NCBI RefSeq assembly: GCF_007990755.1
Contig: NZ_BJXA01000077.1
Location: forward strand, 1-42,059
Direction of reading: 5' to 3'
DNA length: 42,059 nt
Source of the DNA: Nocardia ninae NBRC 108245
Lineage (GTDB): Bacteria; Actinomycetota; Actinomycetes; Mycobacteriales; Mycobacteriaceae
Below, one piece after another: positions 7,911-15,871 of this stretch (its first letter is position 1; every line of letters begins with the position of its first letter). The notes under the pieces were generated by a model. That model did no database searches. It worked only from the letters and a program-made list of their open reading frames with translations, and was not told where the DNA came from. Position numbers and translations under genes: made by a program.

Positions 7911-9161
7911 TCAGGCCCGCGCGACCTCGATGGTCATCCCCGCCGCGCGCAGCCGCTCGGTGAGCGCGTCGCCCATCGCGGCGCCGGGCGTGAGGACGCC
8001 CGCCAGCTCGGGTTGCTTGTCGGTGTCGAAGGCCAGGCACAGTCCGCTCTCGCCGAGCAGCACCGCGGTCGCTTTGTAGCCGGGGTCGCCCTTGCCCGAG
8101 AAGGTCGCCACGTACTTCGCGCCCGAGGAGGTGCGGGTGAACGTCTTCATGGCGAACCACCCACTGTCGCGGGCTTTTTCGCTCGGGCCGGTGCCCGGCT
8201 TCGGCAGCACCCGGTCGAGCAGCTTGCGGCCGAGCGAGACCCGCGACAGCACCGCGCCCGCGGCCATGGTCGCGACGATGCCGCCCGCCATTCCCGCGGC
8301 TACCAGCGGTGCGGCGGCCGAGGTGCCCGCGTTCATCACCTCGCGGTAGCGGAAGTTCTTGCCGTACACCCAGCCGAGCAGGCCGTTGGTCCGGCGCACG
8401 ATCTTGGTGTTGTGCGCGGCCATGACGAAGGTGCTCACCCAGCCGTCCAGGCTCGGGTCGATGGCGCTGGCGCGCGAGAGCGCCTGGTCGGACTGGCGGC
8501 CGACGTCGGGATCCATCGACCTGTCCGGACTCAGCGAGTACGGGTGCGACAGCACCGCGCCCTTGCTCGGGTCGGCGGCGATGGCCTCCATCATGGCTCG
8601 GCCGGAGTCGATGGTGCCGCCGCTGACGCCACCCTTGAGCGAGGCGACCAGCGTGGTCTCCTCCAGCTCGCCGGTGTTGTCCTCGAGCGAGCGCCGGTAC
8701 AGCTGATACACGCTCAAATCCGACGGAATCGAGTCGTAGCCACAGGAATTCACGATCTTCGCGCCGGTCGCGACGGCCTGCTCGTGGTACTGGTCGATCG
8801 CGTCCCGGATGAACAGCGGCTCACCGGTGAGATCGGCGTAGTGCGTGCCTGCCTTCGCGCAGGCGGCGACCAGCGGCAAGCCGTAGCGCAGGTACGGGCC
8901 GACCGTGGTGACGACCACCTTGGTTCGCGCGGCCAGCGCGGCGAGCGCGGCGTCGTCGGTGGAGTCGGCCACCACCAGTCCCCAGTCCGCGGCCACCGGA
9001 CCGAGCTCGGTGCGGACCTTGGTGAGCTTGTCCAGCGAGCGGCCGGCCAGCGCGATGCGCGCGGACTCCGGTGCGGCGGTGAGCAGGTACTCCGCGGTGA
9101 GTTTGCCTACGAAACCCGTCGCGCCGAAAAGGACGATGTCGAATTCGCGTGTGTCTGCCAT
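7911..9161 (-). CDS. Saccharopine dehydrogenase-like NAD(P)-binding oxidoreductase (trans-acting enoyl reductase family)
   Basis: 416 aa. The N-terminal Rossmann fold starts FDIVLFGATGFVGKLTAEYL, then GRSLDKL and VVTTVGPYLRYGLPLV, and the conserved HYADLTGE segment follows. This is the saccharopine dehydrogenase NADP-binding family that in mycobacteria includes Rv2449c and the trans-acting enoyl reductase Rv2953 of phthiocerol/glycolipid synthesis. A hydrophobic stretch after the catalytic half (AAGMAGGIVATMAAGAVL) is typical and suggests membrane association. The ATG at 9161 has GGAAG upstream. It lies 18 nt after the AarF kinase gene and probably shares its transcript. No polyketide synthase is nearby, so a lipid role is inference. 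Confidence 0.85.
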   Translation of the reverse strand: MADTREFDIVLFGATGFVGKLTAEYLLTAAPESARIALAGRSLDKLTKVRTELGPVAADWGLVVADSTDDAALAALAARTKVVVTTVGPYLRYGLPLVAACAKAGTHYADLTGEPLFIRDAIDQYHEQAVATGAKIVNSCGYDSIPSDLSVYQLYRRSLEDNTGELEETTLVASLKGGVSGGTIDSGRAMMEAIAADPSKGAVLSHPYSLSPDRSMDPDVGRQSDQALSRASAIDPSLDGWVSTFVMAAHNTKIVRRTNGLLGWVYGKNFRYREVMNAGTSAAAPLVAAGMAGGIVATMAAGAVLSRVSLGRKLLDRVLPKPGTGPSEKARDSGWFAMKTFTRTSSGAKYVATFSGKGDPGYKATAVLLGESGLCLAFDTDKQPELAGVLTPGAAMGDALTERLRAAGMTIEVARA

Positions 9162-9179
9162 GGTCTTCCGTTCTGCGGG

Positions 9180-10616
9180 TTACGCATTGGAGCTGGGCTT
9201 CGGGACTTTCTTCGCCTTGGTGCGCGGCTTCTTCGGCGCGACCGGGGGATGCTCGGCCAGCCACGCGTGATGGGCCTTGCCGAGCTCGGTGACGGGGGGC
9301 TCGTCGTAGAGCCATTCGCGGGAGATCTGATGCCAGTTCGCGGTGCAGCCGAGCTGGCCGAGCATGCCGAAGGTGAGGAAATCGGCCCGGCGGGAGAACA
9401 GGTGCTCCGGCGGCAGATTCTGCTGCTTCATCCCGGCGAACTCGCTGGCCCGCGGATCGACGGCGAGCAGGAACGCGCCGCTGGCCAGCTCGGGGGTGAT
9501 CGTCAGGTCCTCGTCGATCAGGCACCATTCGGAGGCGGCGAGCACGTATTCCAGGCATTCCTCGGCGCCGATCTCGTCCGGCGAGTCGATCACGCCGCGC
9601 TCGATCATCAACTCCCGCAGGTCTTCGGCGCGGTCCTCGGCGGCCGCGCGCAGGCAGGTCAGCTCGAACTGCACGTGTTCGGGGTCCATCCGGTTGAACA
9701 GCCCGAAGTCGAGGAAGCCGACCTTGCCGTCCTCGGCGAGCAGCACGTTGCCCGGGTGCGGGTCGCCGCAGAACTCGTTGAAGGTGAACAGCGAGCCGAC
9801 GTAGAAGCGGTAGATGATCTCGCCGATCCGGTCGCGCTGCGCGTCCGGCAGCTGGCGGATCTCCTCGAACCCCTTGCCCGCCACGTACTCGCTGACCAGC
9901 ACGCGGGTGGTGCTGAGCTCCGGCATCGACCGGGGTACCACGATGAACGGATGCCCGGCGTAGAGCTCGGCGATCTGTAATTGGGTGTTGGCCTCGGCCT
10001 GGTAGTCGAGTTCGCTCTCCATATTGAGCCGCAGCTCGTCGAGCACGGCGGGGGTCACCCACGGCATCGCCGATTGCAGCACCCGGCGGAACATGGCCAG
10101 GTTCTTCAGATCCGCGCGCACCGCGGCGTCGATGCCCGGGTACTGCACCTTCACCGCGACCTGCCTGCCGTCGTGCAGGATGCCGCGATAGACCTGGCCG
10201 ATGGAGGCGGCCGCGATCGGCTCGGCCTCGAACTCGGCGAAGATCTTGTTCAGCGGCTGGCCGAAATCGTCCTCGATCACCTGGCGCATCGACTCGAACG
10301 ACACCGACGGCGCGGCATTGCGCAGCACCGCGAGCCGCTTCTGGAACCGCTCGCGATGCGCCTCCGGCACCAGGTCCATATCCAGCACGGACATCATCTG
10401 CCCGAGCTTCATCGCCACGCCCTTCATGGTGCCGAGCACCATGACCACCTGCTCGGTGGTGCGAATCATGGACTCCTCGGCCATCTTCGCGCGCACGGCC
10501 TCGGATCTACCCCGCATCGACAGCCGCGCGCGTTGCGTGCGAATCACCGAGCTGGCTGCGACGGCACCTAGCTTGGTGCCACGAGCAAGCCGAGAGGTCG
10601 GTACTTGCTTCGCCAT
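9180..10616 (-). CDS. AarF/ABC1/UbiB-family atypical kinase
   Basis: 478 aa. The family-specific KxGQ motif (MKLGQMMSV) is present near residue 70. The A-rich loop is AAASIGQVY, the VAVK lysine follows, then ExD (ESELDY), the catalytic GDPHPGN and the metal-binding DFG (FLDFGLFN). These are all hallmarks of UbiB/ADCK proteins, which bind nucleotide and act in isoprenoid quinone or lipid handling rather than as ordinary protein kinases. The ATG at 10616 follows GGAGG. The C-terminus is Lys/Pro-rich (PKKPRTKAKKVPKPSS). It is first in a probable operon with the oxidoreductase and methyltransferase. Its upstream region holds two copies of the GGGTGCTAGC element. Confidence 0.9.
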   Translation of the reverse strand: MAKQVPTSRLARGTKLGAVAASSVIRTQRARLSMRGRSEAVRAKMAEESMIRTTEQVVMVLGTMKGVAMKLGQMMSVLDMDLVPEAHRERFQKRLAVLRNAAPSVSFESMRQVIEDDFGQPLNKIFAEFEAEPIAAASIGQVYRGILHDGRQVAVKVQYPGIDAAVRADLKNLAMFRRVLQSAMPWVTPAVLDELRLNMESELDYQAEANTQLQIAELYAGHPFIVVPRSMPELSTTRVLVSEYVAGKGFEEIRQLPDAQRDRIGEIIYRFYVGSLFTFNEFCGDPHPGNVLLAEDGKVGFLDFGLFNRMDPEHVQFELTCLRAAAEDRAEDLRELMIERGVIDSPDEIGAEECLEYVLAASEWCLIDEDLTITPELASGAFLLAVDPRASEFAGMKQQNLPPEHLFSRRADFLTFGMLGQLGCTANWHQISREWLYDEPPVTELGKAHHAWLAEHPPVAPKKPRTKAKKVPKPSSNA

Positions 10617-10730
10617 CGAGGTACCTCCATTGGTGCCAGTGCGCGGGGCGGTGACGTGGCCCACTGGGCGCACCGCTCGGGTTCAGAGTAGCCAACCTCG
10701 CGGCAAAGTCGAGCCCGTCGTCACACTTTT

Positions 10731-10754
10731 GCTAGCACCCCAGCTAGCACCCCG
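10731..10754 (-). promoter_or_regulatory. Direct repeat GGGTGCTAGC x2 upstream of aarF-like gene
   Basis: Read on the minus strand, GGGGTGCTAGC occurs twice in a row with a 12-nt period, about 115-140 nt upstream of the aarF-like start. A possible promoter (TCGACT then TACTCT) lies between the repeats and the gene, so the repeats would sit upstream of the -35. The same decamer is found at 13055-13089. Confidence 0.5.
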
Positions 10755-10770
10755 GAAGTCGGGCGATTGA

Positions 10771-11454
10771 TCAGTTCGCCGAGTTCGCACCGGGTGTCGG
10801 TAGCACGTGCGGCTGCGCGTTGAACACCTCGCGGGAGCCGTTGGCACGCGCCATCCCGTCGATCGCGCTCCAGGCCATCATGGTCAGGTAGTCGATCACC
10901 TGTTCGCGCGACATCGTCTTGTTGGTGGTCCACCAGTGCGTTGCCAGCTGGATGCCACCGACCAGCACGTAGGACCAGAGCATCGCGCCCTCGGTCTGGA
11001 TGCCCTTCGCGGTCGCGCGGTCGATGATCACCGCGGCGACCACCTCGGCGAAGAGTTTCTCGAATTCGGCGAGCGAGGATTGATCGGCCGAGCCGTTGCC
11101 CATGATGAACCGATAGACCTCGGGATCTTCGTCGACCGTGCCGACGTACTCGCCCAGTGCCGAACGGACCAGCTGATATTCGTCCGCGTCGAGGCTGATC
11201 GCGCCGTAGACCCGTGGCATCAGGGTGGTCTCGATGAACCGCTGCATGGTCGCGTGGACCAGGTCGTTCTTATCGGAGAAGTACCGGTACAGGACGGTTT
11301 TGGAGACGCCGATCTCGGCGGCGATCTCGTCCATGCCGGCATTGGAGCCGCGTGCTCGAACAGCGGCAAGAGTGCCGTCGACGAGTTCCTCGCGGCGGTC
11401 GATCTTGTGCTGGCGCCATCGGCGTTTGCGGCCATCCTGTCGGCCGGTGCGCAC
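10771..11454 (-). CDS. TetR-family transcriptional regulator (MadR-like by position)
   Basis: 227 aa. The helix-turn-helix lies about residues 40-65 (MDEIAAEIGVSKTVLYRYFS), a classic TetR N-terminus, followed by a long all-helical ligand domain with WSYVLVGGIQLATHWW. Its position between an AarF kinase and the DUF445/XRE/hbhA block matches M. tuberculosis Rv0472c, reported as MadR, a regulator of acyl desaturase genes; orthology rests on synteny and remembered similarity. GTG 11454 is the only conventional start before the upstream stop and lacks a clear Shine-Dalgarno, so the true start is uncertain. Divergent from the DUF445 gene. Likely ligand: acyl-CoA, by analogy. Confidence 0.82.
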   Translation of the reverse strand: MRTGRQDGRKRRWRQHKIDRREELVDGTLAAVRARGSNAGMDEIAAEIGVSKTVLYRYFSDKNDLVHATMQRFIETTLMPRVYGAISLDADEYQLVRSALGEYVGTVDEDPEVYRFIMGNGSADQSSLAEFEKLFAEVVAAVIIDRATAKGIQTEGAMLWSYVLVGGIQLATHWWTTNKTMSREQVIDYLTMMAWSAIDGMARANGSREVFNAQPHVLPTPGANSAN

Positions 11455-11691
11455 CGCCGCCGGTCGGTCGGCGATCTCGCCGACGTCGACAAGGTCATCG
11501 GTGGACAGCGTGGGCTCCCTTGTTAGTCGGATTCTCCGTGCGCCTCCAGCTTATGTCCCGGTCGCTGGTGATATGCGCGTTTGGGTCGGGATGCGACAGG
11601 TTGCACATCTTCCGCTCGGAGCGCTTGCGAGCCGCGAAGGCGCGAGGCCGCCCTCAAGCGGGCCCGCGCTCCGGCACAGCAGAATGGAGCC

Positions 11692-13026
11692 ATGGAGAAA
11701 GCTCCCGGCAACATCGCGGTCCTGGAAACGCCCCCGGCGCCCGCGGCGGCCGCCCCGTTCGGCTTCGCCGCGGTCCTCGACGAGGAAAGCAAACGCCGCG
11801 ACCTCTGGCGGATGAAGGCACTGGCCACCGGACTGCTCGCCGTGGCGACGGCGATCTACCTGTTCTGTCGCTGGCTGGAATCGCGGGGCAGCGACGGGTG
11901 GGTGGACTATGTGCGCGCCGCGTCCGAGGCAGGCATGGTCGGCGCGCTGGCCGACTGGTTCGCGGTGACGGCGCTGTTCCGGCATCCGCTCGGCCTGCCC
12001 ATCCCGCACACCGCGATCATCCGCAAGAAGAAGGACCAGCTCGGCGAGAGCCTCGGCACCTTCGTCGGCACCAACTTCCTCGCGCCCGAGGTGGTTTCGG
12101 CCAAGGTGACCTCGGCACAGATCTCCTGGCGGGTCGGCCGATGGATGGCCGATCCCGGCCATGCCGCCCGGGTCGCCGAGGAGAGTTCCACGCTGCTGCG
12201 CGCGGTGGTCGGAGCGCTGCGCGACGAGGACGTCGAGCAGATCATCGACCAGACGATCGTGAAGCGGATCGCCGAACCGCTCTGGGGTCCGCCGATCGGC
12301 CGGGTGCTCGCGGAGTTGCTCGCCGACAATCGGCAGCTCGCGCTGATCGACCTGCTCGCCGAGCGCGCGCACCAGTGGGCGCTGGGTTCGCAGGAGACGA
12401 TCGACCGCATCGTCTTGCGCGACGCACCGCAGTGGGCGCCGAAATTCGTCAACATTCTGTTGTCCGAACGGATCTACCGGGAACTGGTCGAGTTCACCTG
12501 GAAGGTCCGGTCCAATCCCGAGCACGAGGTGCGGCTCGCGGCGAATCGTTTCCTCGAGGAATTCGCCGACGATCTGCAGCACGACGACGCGATGATCAAG
12601 AAGGCCGAGCGGATCAAGGCGCAGATCATGGGCCGCGAGGAAATCACCGGGATGGCCGAGGCGACCTGGCGCGCGGCCAAACGTTTGATCTTGGAATCGG
12701 CCGACGACCCGAACAGCACGCTGCGGCGTAAGGTCGGCGAGAACGTGCAGCAACTCGGCGAGCGACTGCGCGACGACGCCGACATGCGCGCGAAGGTGGA
12801 CGGCTGGATCGACCGGGGGGCAAGGTATCTGGTGGAGAATTACGCCGGGGAGATCAGCACCCTGGTCACCGATACGGTTGCCAGGTGGGATGCGGACGAG
12901 GCAAGTAAGAAGATCGAATTGCAGGTCGGGCGTGATCTGCAATTCATCCGCATCAACGGAACGGTCGTCGGTTCGCTTGCGGGCCTGGCGATTTACACGA
13001 TCTCGCAGTTGATGTTCGGCGGCTGA
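11692..13026 (+). CDS. DUF445-family membrane protein
   Basis: 444 aa from ATG 11692 (GGAG five nt upstream). One transmembrane helix lies near residues 44-62 (ATGLLAVATAIYLFCRWL) and another at the very C-terminus (VVGSLAGLAIYTISQLMF). Between them is a long helical, largely soluble region. The conserved GALADWFAVTALFRHPLGLP segment after the first helix is diagnostic of DUF445. Role unknown; the M. tuberculosis counterpart is Rv0473, in the same place beside the TetR gene. It is divergent from that regulator and stands alone before the XRE-hbhA promoter. An open frame extends upstream to 11581, but no better start is present there. Confidence 0.85.
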   Translation: MEKAPGNIAVLETPPAPAAAAPFGFAAVLDEESKRRDLWRMKALATGLLAVATAIYLFCRWLESRGSDGWVDYVRAASEAGMVGALADWFAVTALFRHPLGLPIPHTAIIRKKKDQLGESLGTFVGTNFLAPEVVSAKVTSAQISWRVGRWMADPGHAARVAEESSTLLRAVVGALRDEDVEQIIDQTIVKRIAEPLWGPPIGRVLAELLADNRQLALIDLLAERAHQWALGSQETIDRIVLRDAPQWAPKFVNILLSERIYRELVEFTWKVRSNPEHEVRLAANRFLEEFADDLQHDDAMIKKAERIKAQIMGREEITGMAEATWRAAKRLILESADDPNSTLRRKVGENVQQLGERLRDDADMRAKVDGWIDRGARYLVENYAGEISTLVTDTVARWDADEASKKIELQVGRDLQFIRINGTVVGSLAGLAIYTISQLMFGG

Positions 13027-13054
13027 GCAGCGGCGCGCCGAATGTTTGCCGAGA

Positions 13055-13089
13055 GGGTGCTAGCAGACTGCTTGCAATAGTTAGCACCC
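13055..13089 (+). promoter_or_regulatory. Inverted repeat GGGTGCTA/TAGCACCC over the XRE-hbhA promoter
   Basis: Perfect 8-bp arms at 13055-13062 and 13082-13089, 19 nt apart, bracket the -35 hexamer; the right arm lies in the -35/-10 spacer. Each arm extends to the decamer GGGTGCTARC that is also repeated upstream of the aarF-like gene. The position suits a repressor site, perhaps for the XRE protein itself. Confidence 0.6.
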
Positions 13090-13100
13090 TGTCCTAGAAT
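13072..13100 (+). promoter_or_regulatory. Sigma70-type promoter of the XRE-hbhA operon
   Basis: TTGCAA (13072-13077), a 17-nt spacer and TAGAAT (13095-13100) match the housekeeping consensus well. The predicted transcription start, near 13107, would leave a short leader of about 24 nt containing AAGGTGAG before ATG 13131. Confidence 0.7.
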
Positions 13101-13130
13101 TGAACTCGTACAACCGCCAGAAGGTGAGTG

Positions 13131-13634
13131 ATGGCAGACCAGCCCGAGGTTTCCGCCGAGTACACCGATAGTTCGGCCGAGCAATCGGCCGGCGTCGGAG
13201 AAAAAGCGGCCCGCGTGGTGAACGCGGCGCACGACATCGGAGGCTTCATCAGGGCACAGCGAGAGGCCGCGCAAGTCTCGCTGCGTCAGCTCGCCACCCT
13301 TGCGGGAGTGAGCAATCCGTACCTCAGCCAGATCGAGCGCGGATTGCGCAATCCATCCGCCGAGGTACTCGCGCAGATCGCCAAGGCACTGCGGGTGTCT
13401 TCGGAGGTGTTGTACGTCCGGGCCGGCTATCTCGAACAGCGGCCACACAGCCCGGTCCGGGATGCCCTGCTCGCCGATACGTCGATCAGCGAACGGCAAA
13501 AGCAGGTGCTGCTCGAAATCTATGAATCGTTTCGCCGGGAAAACGGAGGGAACGAGCCCGGGGGGGATGGGGACAGCGTCGTTCCGCGCACACCAACCGA
13601 AACTCCGCCACGCCAGGAGAACGAAGAAACATGA
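13131..13634 (+). CDS. XRE-family transcriptional regulator (Rv0474-like)
   Basis: 167 aa. A lambda-repressor-type helix-turn-helix spans about residues 38-98: IGGFIRAQREAAQVSLRQLA, then LAGVSNPYLSQIERGLRNPS, a very clear XRE signature. The C-terminal third is polar and probably disordered. The ATG at 13131 is preferred over the adjacent GTG at 13128 for spacing to AAGGTGAG. Its stop overlaps the hbhA start as ATGA, so the two genes are translationally coupled. M. tuberculosis has the same pair (Rv0474-Rv0475). The palindromic element over the promoter suggests autoregulation. The ligand is not evident; copper response reported for Rv0474 is literature knowledge, not visible here. Confidence 0.88.
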   Translation: MADQPEVSAEYTDSSAEQSAGVGEKAARVVNAAHDIGGFIRAQREAAQVSLRQLATLAGVSNPYLSQIERGLRNPSAEVLAQIAKALRVSSEVLYVRAGYLEQRPHSPVRDALLADTSISERQKQVLLEIYESFRRENGGNEPGGDGDSVVPRTPTETPPRQENEET

Positions 13635-14299
13635 CCGAGAAGAACCCGACCGTGACCAAGCCGCTGCTCGCTACCGTCGGTGCGGGCGACGCCATCTACG
13701 CCGTCGTGACCGATGTCGTCACCCAGGTGCGTGAGCGCGCCGCCTCGACCGACGTCTCCGCCCGGGTCGACGAGGCCCGCGAGCGCTTCGCCAACGTGCC
13801 CGCCGATGTGCAGGCCCAGTTCGAGACGCTGCGCGAGCGGCTCGCCGGACTGCCCTCGGAACTGCCGGAGGACCTCGCCGAGCTGCGCGAGAAGTTCACC
13901 CCCGAGGAACTGCGCACGCTGGCCGACAAGTACTACCACCAGGTGCTCGACATCTACGCCGATCTCGCCGTGCGCGGCGAGGAGACCGTGGAGCGGCTGC
14001 GCGCCAACCACCTGGTCGAGGAGCAGATCGAGCGCGTCGAGACGCTGTACAAGGATGCCGCCACCCGCGCGGAGGACGTGCTGGGCCGGGTCAACGGCCT
14101 GCTCGGCCGCCCGGCCAAGGGCGAGGCGCCCGCGCCGGTCGTCGACGCCGAGGTCGTCACGGTGACCACCGAGACCACTCCGGCCCCCGAGGAGAACGGT
14201 GCGCCTGCCGCGCCTGCCGCCCCCGCAGCCCCTGCCGCCAAGAAGGCCGCCTCGGCCAAGAAGGCCCCCGCGAAGAAGGCCGCGCCCAAGAAGGCATGA
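13631..14299 (+). CDS. hbhA: HbhA-like heparin-binding hemagglutinin
   Basis: 222 aa, slightly longer than M. tuberculosis HbhA (199 aa). The N-terminus has a short hydrophobic stretch (LLATVGAGDAIYAVVTDVV). A long coiled-coil-prone middle follows (RVDEARERFANVPADVQAQF onward to about residue 155). The tail is Ala/Pro then Lys-rich, with repeated KKA and AKKAP units, the glycosaminoglycan-binding part in known HbhA. There is no classical signal peptide, as in the mycobacterial protein. The family acts as a surface adhesin and in intracytosolic lipid inclusion or cell-pole functions. Coupled to the XRE gene by ATGA overlap and ended by a strong hairpin. Whether lysines are methylated as in mycobacteria cannot be read. 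Confidence 0.88.
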   Translation: MTEKNPTVTKPLLATVGAGDAIYAVVTDVVTQVRERAASTDVSARVDEARERFANVPADVQAQFETLRERLAGLPSELPEDLAELREKFTPEELRTLADKYYHQVLDIYADLAVRGEETVERLRANHLVEEQIERVETLYKDAATRAEDVLGRVNGLLGRPAKGEAPAPVVDAEVVTVTTETTPAPEENGAPAAPAAPAAPAAKKAASAKKAPAKKAAPKKA

Positions 14300-14365
14300 G
14301 CTGACCGATACTCCGTGCGTTCCGAGCGTTGATTCGTAAGGGCCGCAACGGTATTGGAGTTCGAC

Positions 14366-14409
14366 CGAGCAACGCCCCCGCACACTCTGGTGTGCGGGGG
14401 CGTTGCTCG
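14366..14409 (+). terminator. Strong hairpin terminator after hbhA
   Basis: A 20-bp perfect stem (14366-14385 with 14390-14409) with a 4-nt loop TCTG. The core arm is AACGCCCCCGCACAC. No T tract follows. It ends two nt before the first in-frame ATG of the next gene, so it also sits at that gene's 5' end. Confidence 0.85.
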
Positions 14410-14428
14410 TATGATGGGTGAGGTGAAT

Positions 14429-14719
14429 ATGGTGCACGGATTGACCGGGATGATCCTGCTCGTGCTGTGGCTGGCGGCGCTAGGCGCGACGATCTTTGCG
14501 CTGATTCATGCCGTGCGGCAGCGTCCGGACGCGTTTACCGCGGTGGACAAACTGACCAAGCCGATCTGGCTGGCGATCCTCGGGGTCGCGGTGCTGCTGC
14601 TCCTGCTCTCGCCCGCGGGTCTCGGGCTGCTCTCCTTCATCGCCATCATCGCCACCGGCATCTACCTGGCCGATGTGCGGCCGAAGGTGGACGAAGTTCA
14701 GCGGGGTCCGCGCTGGTAG
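14429..14719 (+). CDS. DUF2516-family small membrane protein (Rv0476-like)
   Basis: 96 aa from ATG 14429, which follows GGTGAGGTG; ATGs at 14411 and 14414 are also in frame but lie almost on the terminator hairpin. Two or three transmembrane helices: GMILLVLWLAALGATIFALI, IWLAILGVAVLLLLL and LGLLSFIAIIATGIYLADV. The family is of unknown function and typically sits just after hbhA in Mycobacteriales, as here. The C-terminus ends in a short polar tail (RPKVDEVQRGPRW), likely cytosolic. Possibly expressed by read-through or its own promoter. Confidence 0.8.
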   Translation: MVHGLTGMILLVLWLAALGATIFALIHAVRQRPDAFTAVDKLTKPIWLAILGVAVLLLLLSPAGLGLLSFIAIIATGIYLADVRPKVDEVQRGPRW

Positions 14720-14776
14720 ATGACGAATACTCGATAACTTTTCGAGTGTCGGCACTAGCTAGCGGCACGAATCGGA

Positions 14777-14797
14777 GTTACTGTATCGAGCAGTAAC
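14777..14797 (+). promoter_or_regulatory. Palindromic operator upstream of the alpha/beta hydrolase
   Basis: Perfect inverted repeat GTTACTG - 7 nt - CAGTAAC at 14777-14783 and 14791-14797, ending 15 nt before ATG 14813 and just ahead of the AAAGGAG Shine-Dalgarno. Shape and spacing resemble TetR-family operators. The sequence CACTAGCTAGCGG lies about 20 nt further upstream. Confidence 0.6.
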
Positions 14798-14812
14798 ACA
14801 AAGGAGTGTCCG

Positions 14813-15853
14813 ATGCGTGCCACACTGCCGACTGCGTTGGTGAACCTCCCGAGCCAGCTTCGGGGGTTGCTCGACGCACACCGCGCTAACCTGCGGTCCC
14901 GTACCTACGCGACCACGGCGTTCAACCCGCCTACCGTCGCGCCCGAGGTGATCCCGGTGACCACCCGCGACGGTGTCCGGCTCCGCGTCCACTCCTACGG
15001 CCCCGCCGACCGCCCGGTGATCGTGCTGGTGCACGGCTGGACCTGCTGCATCGAATACTGGAACGCCCAGATCAACGCCTTCGCCGGCGAGTACCGCGTG
15101 GTCGCCTACGACCAGCGCGGCCACGGCGAGAGCGAATACGGCACCAGCGTGCTGAGCATGGAACTGCTCGCCGACGACCTGGACGCCGTGCTCACCGCAT
15201 CACTGCGGCCGGGCCAGCGGGCCGTGCTGGTCGGCCACAGCCTCGGCGGCATGACGCTGCAGGCATGGGCCGCGCGCTACCCCGAACAGGTCGCCGAGCA
15301 AGCGCTCGCGGTGCTGCTCACCAATACCGCGGCCGATCGGCTCGTCTTCGAGACCACCGTGGTGCCGCTGCTGAACCGGCCGATGCGGCTACTGGAACTG
15401 AAGGTGCCGCTGCCGTTCCTGTTCGGACGCCTCGGGCTCGGCGCCCCGCTCGTCTTCCCGCCGATCGCACCGGTGCGGTGGCTGTTCGCGCGGTCGATCA
15501 TGACCACCAAGGCCAAGGGCGACCTGCTCGACTTCAGCATGGCCATCGTGCGGTCGTGTCCGGCCATGGTGCGGGCCAGGTTCGGCAGGCTGCTCGCCGA
15601 TATGAACGTCGGCGAGGGCGCGCGGAACCTGGTGGTACCCACCACGGTGATCGCGGGATCGTTCGATGACATGACACCCGTGGTGCATTCCCAGCGGATC
15701 GCGGAAATGCTCAGGGAGACCGGCCATCTGGCGCGGTTCACGGAGCTGCCGACCGGACATCTCGGCAACACCGAGGCCTACGAACAGTTCAACGAGGAAC
15801 TGGCGCGCGTTCTTGAATCGGTGCGCCCGCGCCGCGCCGAGATCGCGGGCTGA
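14813..15853 (+). CDS. Alpha/beta-fold hydrolase
   Basis: 346 aa with AAAGGAG seven nt before the ATG. The oxyanion-hole HGW lies in VLVHGWTCC, and the nucleophile elbow GHSLGGM gives the catalytic Ser. A distal acid is likely in GSFDDMTPV, and the catalytic His in GHLGNTEAY. It resembles the many actinobacterial lipase/epoxide-hydrolase-like enzymes; substrate unknown. No signal peptide is obvious; the first 45 residues form an amphipathic lead common in this subgroup. In M. tuberculosis this slot holds Rv0477, so the gene is an accessory insertion relative to that order. A palindromic operator just upstream implies control by a repressor encoded elsewhere. Confidence 0.85.
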   Translation: MRATLPTALVNLPSQLRGLLDAHRANLRSRTYATTAFNPPTVAPEVIPVTTRDGVRLRVHSYGPADRPVIVLVHGWTCCIEYWNAQINAFAGEYRVVAYDQRGHGESEYGTSVLSMELLADDLDAVLTASLRPGQRAVLVGHSLGGMTLQAWAARYPEQVAEQALAVLLTNTAADRLVFETTVVPLLNRPMRLLELKVPLPFLFGRLGLGAPLVFPPIAPVRWLFARSIMTTKAKGDLLDFSMAIVRSCPAMVRARFGRLLADMNVGEGARNLVVPTTVIAGSFDDMTPVVHSQRIAEMLRETGHLARFTELPTGHLGNTEAYEQFNEELARVLESVRPRRAEIAG

Positions 15854-15871
15854 TTCCCCGGCTGCGCGCGG

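Noticed and set aside
7770-9980. 736-codon open frame on the plus strand
   Set aside because: Antisense to the methyltransferase, oxidoreductase and AarF genes, composition is Arg/Gly/His-rich noise.
13055-13089. CIRCE element (HrcA operator)
   Set aside because: CIRCE reads TTAGCACTC-N9-GAGTGCTAA; here the arms are in the opposite order, GGGTGCTA first, and spacing is 19 nt.
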